DNA of 5,923 bases, taken from JBEKDJ01 sp050014415 (GTDB taxonomy: Bacteria > Desulfobacterota > BSN033 > UBA1163). Made by a program: the position numbers and the translations under genes. Location: contig JBEKDJ010000309.1 in NCBI GenBank assembly GCA_050014415.1, forward strand, positions 1 to 5,923. Reading direction: 5' to 3'. Below the pieces are notes generated by a model that worked only from the letters and a program-made list of their open reading frames with translations, was not told the origin of the DNA and made no database searches. Below are positions 5,188-5,923 of this stretch, piece by piece. The first letter of the stretch is position 1, and each line of letters opens with the position of its first letter.

Positions 5188-5923
5188 AGGGTGCATTCAG
5201 AGTATAACTGATCGTTGTTGAATAATTTCCGATGACATAAGACCACAAATTGGTCAGAGAATAACTAAATGCGCCTGTACGTTGTCCGGGTCCGGTCCAA
5301 CTCCCCGCGGTCTGGTCGGTAGTCCGATTCATCGTGCCTGCTACGTAGCCCGTTCCGGTTGCCGTCCATGTCATGTTGCTAATGGCAATGGTGTTTGTTC
5401 CTGCAATGAGATCGCCGCTTGCGAGACAGGTCAGTGCGACTGTTGAGCTCGATCCTGTCCTTGCGCTTGAAGTTACAGAGAGCGGATTCACATTCGCAGG
5501 GTTAGAGGGTACACTATCCGGGTCCGCATCCGGAAAACTCATTGCCAACAATCCGAATTGCAGTTTTGCCCTTGCCGCTATGTTCATGGAAAGGGTAACC
5601 GTCTGGGTTGAAGTTCGTGTGCCACCGCTCGCACGAGGAACAGTAAGCCTGAATGTGACGGTCCCACTATAACTCCCCGTGGAATAGGTCCAGTAATTCT
5701 TAAGATAGAAGTAAAAAGTAGATTGAATATTGGCGTTTCCGCTACCCTGGCCGCGCCCCGTTCCTGCCACGACATAACTGCCTAGAACAAGGGTTCCGTT
5801 CTGAAAAGTCGGAGCTGGGGTTCCGCTTCCTGTAACCGTCCAGCGGATATTCCCGGCCGGGATGGTACCCAGGTTTGTATTTGCAAGGATATCAAGGGTC
5901 CAACTTTGATTCGCGTTGAGTCC
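5186..5923 (-). CDS. Secreted two-domain pilus/coat subunit-like protein (5' end outside window)
   Basis: The frame is open from the right edge to the TGA at 5188-5186, giving 245 visible C-terminal residues; the signal peptide and N-terminus are missing. There are two related domains. Visible residues 1-96 end W.YSTGSYSGTVTFRLTVP, and residues about 107-245 end W-S-Y-V-I-G-N-Y...Y-T-L-N-A-P. Each repeats W.a.GxG, a GT turn, an arginine in (R)xG.F.Y.L and a G-x-Y terminal strand. Between them, residues 107-123 alternate hydrophobic and polar residues, ahead of FPDADPD, as in the N-terminal donor strand of SCPU-type subunits. The second domain closely matches the protein at 768-1277. First gene of a probable operon with chaperone and barrel, so likely the exported surface protein, either subunit or tip adhesin. 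A GTG at 5770 is internal and not the start. There is one visible cysteine (residue 166). Confidence 0.7.
   Translation of the reverse strand, partial: GLNANQSWTLDILANTNLGTIPAGNIRWTVTGSGTPAPTFQNGTLVLGSYVVAGTGRGQGSGNANIQSTFYFYLKNYWTYSTGSYSGTVTFRLTVPRASGGTRTSTQTVTLSMNIAARAKLQFGLLAMSFPDADPDSVPSNPANVNPLSVTSSARTGSSSTVALTCLASGDLIAGTNTIAISNMTWTATGTGYVAGTMNRTTDQTAGSWTGPGQRTGAFSYSLTNLWSYVIGNYSTTISYTLNAP

Noticed and set aside
5768..5770. GTG as the start of the right-hand subunit gene
   Set aside because: The frame stays open to the window edge and the upstream residues form the first copy of the repeated domain, so the gene starts outside the window.

Overview
The window looks like part of a cell-surface (pilus or adhesin) locus from a Gram-negative bacterium. 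The evidence is an outer-membrane beta-barrel, a PapD-like periplasmic chaperone, Sec signal peptides, a probable lipoprotein and a good sigma-54 promoter. Base composition is moderate and there is no phylogenetic marker. The style of the proteins (SdrD_B-tailed barrels, CARDB lipoproteins, SCPU-like subunits) recalls uncultivated deltaproteobacterial, Nitrospirota or NC10-type genomes, but that is an impression, not a proof.

Layout. Positions 1-700 hold no convincing gene, only several inverted repeats. Positions 565-738 look like a sigma-54 control region: a -24/-12 element at 722-738 with three short palindromes 76-157 bp upstream. It drives a 169-residue secreted subunit-like protein (768-1277, +). 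A 257-bp intergenic stretch carries a strong hairpin, which is a good intrinsic terminator only in the leftward direction, and a sigma-70-type promoter for a small CARDB-domain probable lipoprotein (1535-1975, +). From the right edge an operon runs leftward: a secreted protein with two subunit-like domains, cut by the window edge (5186-5923, -); 12 nt later a PapD-like chaperone (4370-5173, -); then, after a 93-nt gap with a perfect 9-bp hairpin, a 762-residue outer-membrane barrel ending in two SdrD_B-type domains (1988-4276, -). The barrel gene and the lipoprotein gene converge with 12 nt between them.

How the genes may work together. Subunit, chaperone and outer-membrane pore is the logic of a chaperone-usher pathway. 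The subunit domains resemble SCPU/archaic fimbrial subunits: a beta-strand-like N-terminal segment, then FP..DPD, then a terminal G-D/N-Y...T-Y-T-L motif, but without the usual disulfide. The chaperone resembles the PapD superfamily. The outer-membrane protein, however, is not a recognisable usher. It has a barrel of about 500 residues with no plug or N-terminal domain that I can see, followed by two beta-sandwich domains where ushers carry their two C-terminal domains. The single-domain subunit at 768-1277 matches the second domain of the operon protein at 42 of 88 C-terminal positions by my own count, so it is a paralog placed under separate sigma-54 control. My main inference is that this is a divergent chaperone-usher-like export and assembly system with a non-canonical pore, and that the signal peptides of both the pore and the chaperone carry short tandem DNA repeats.
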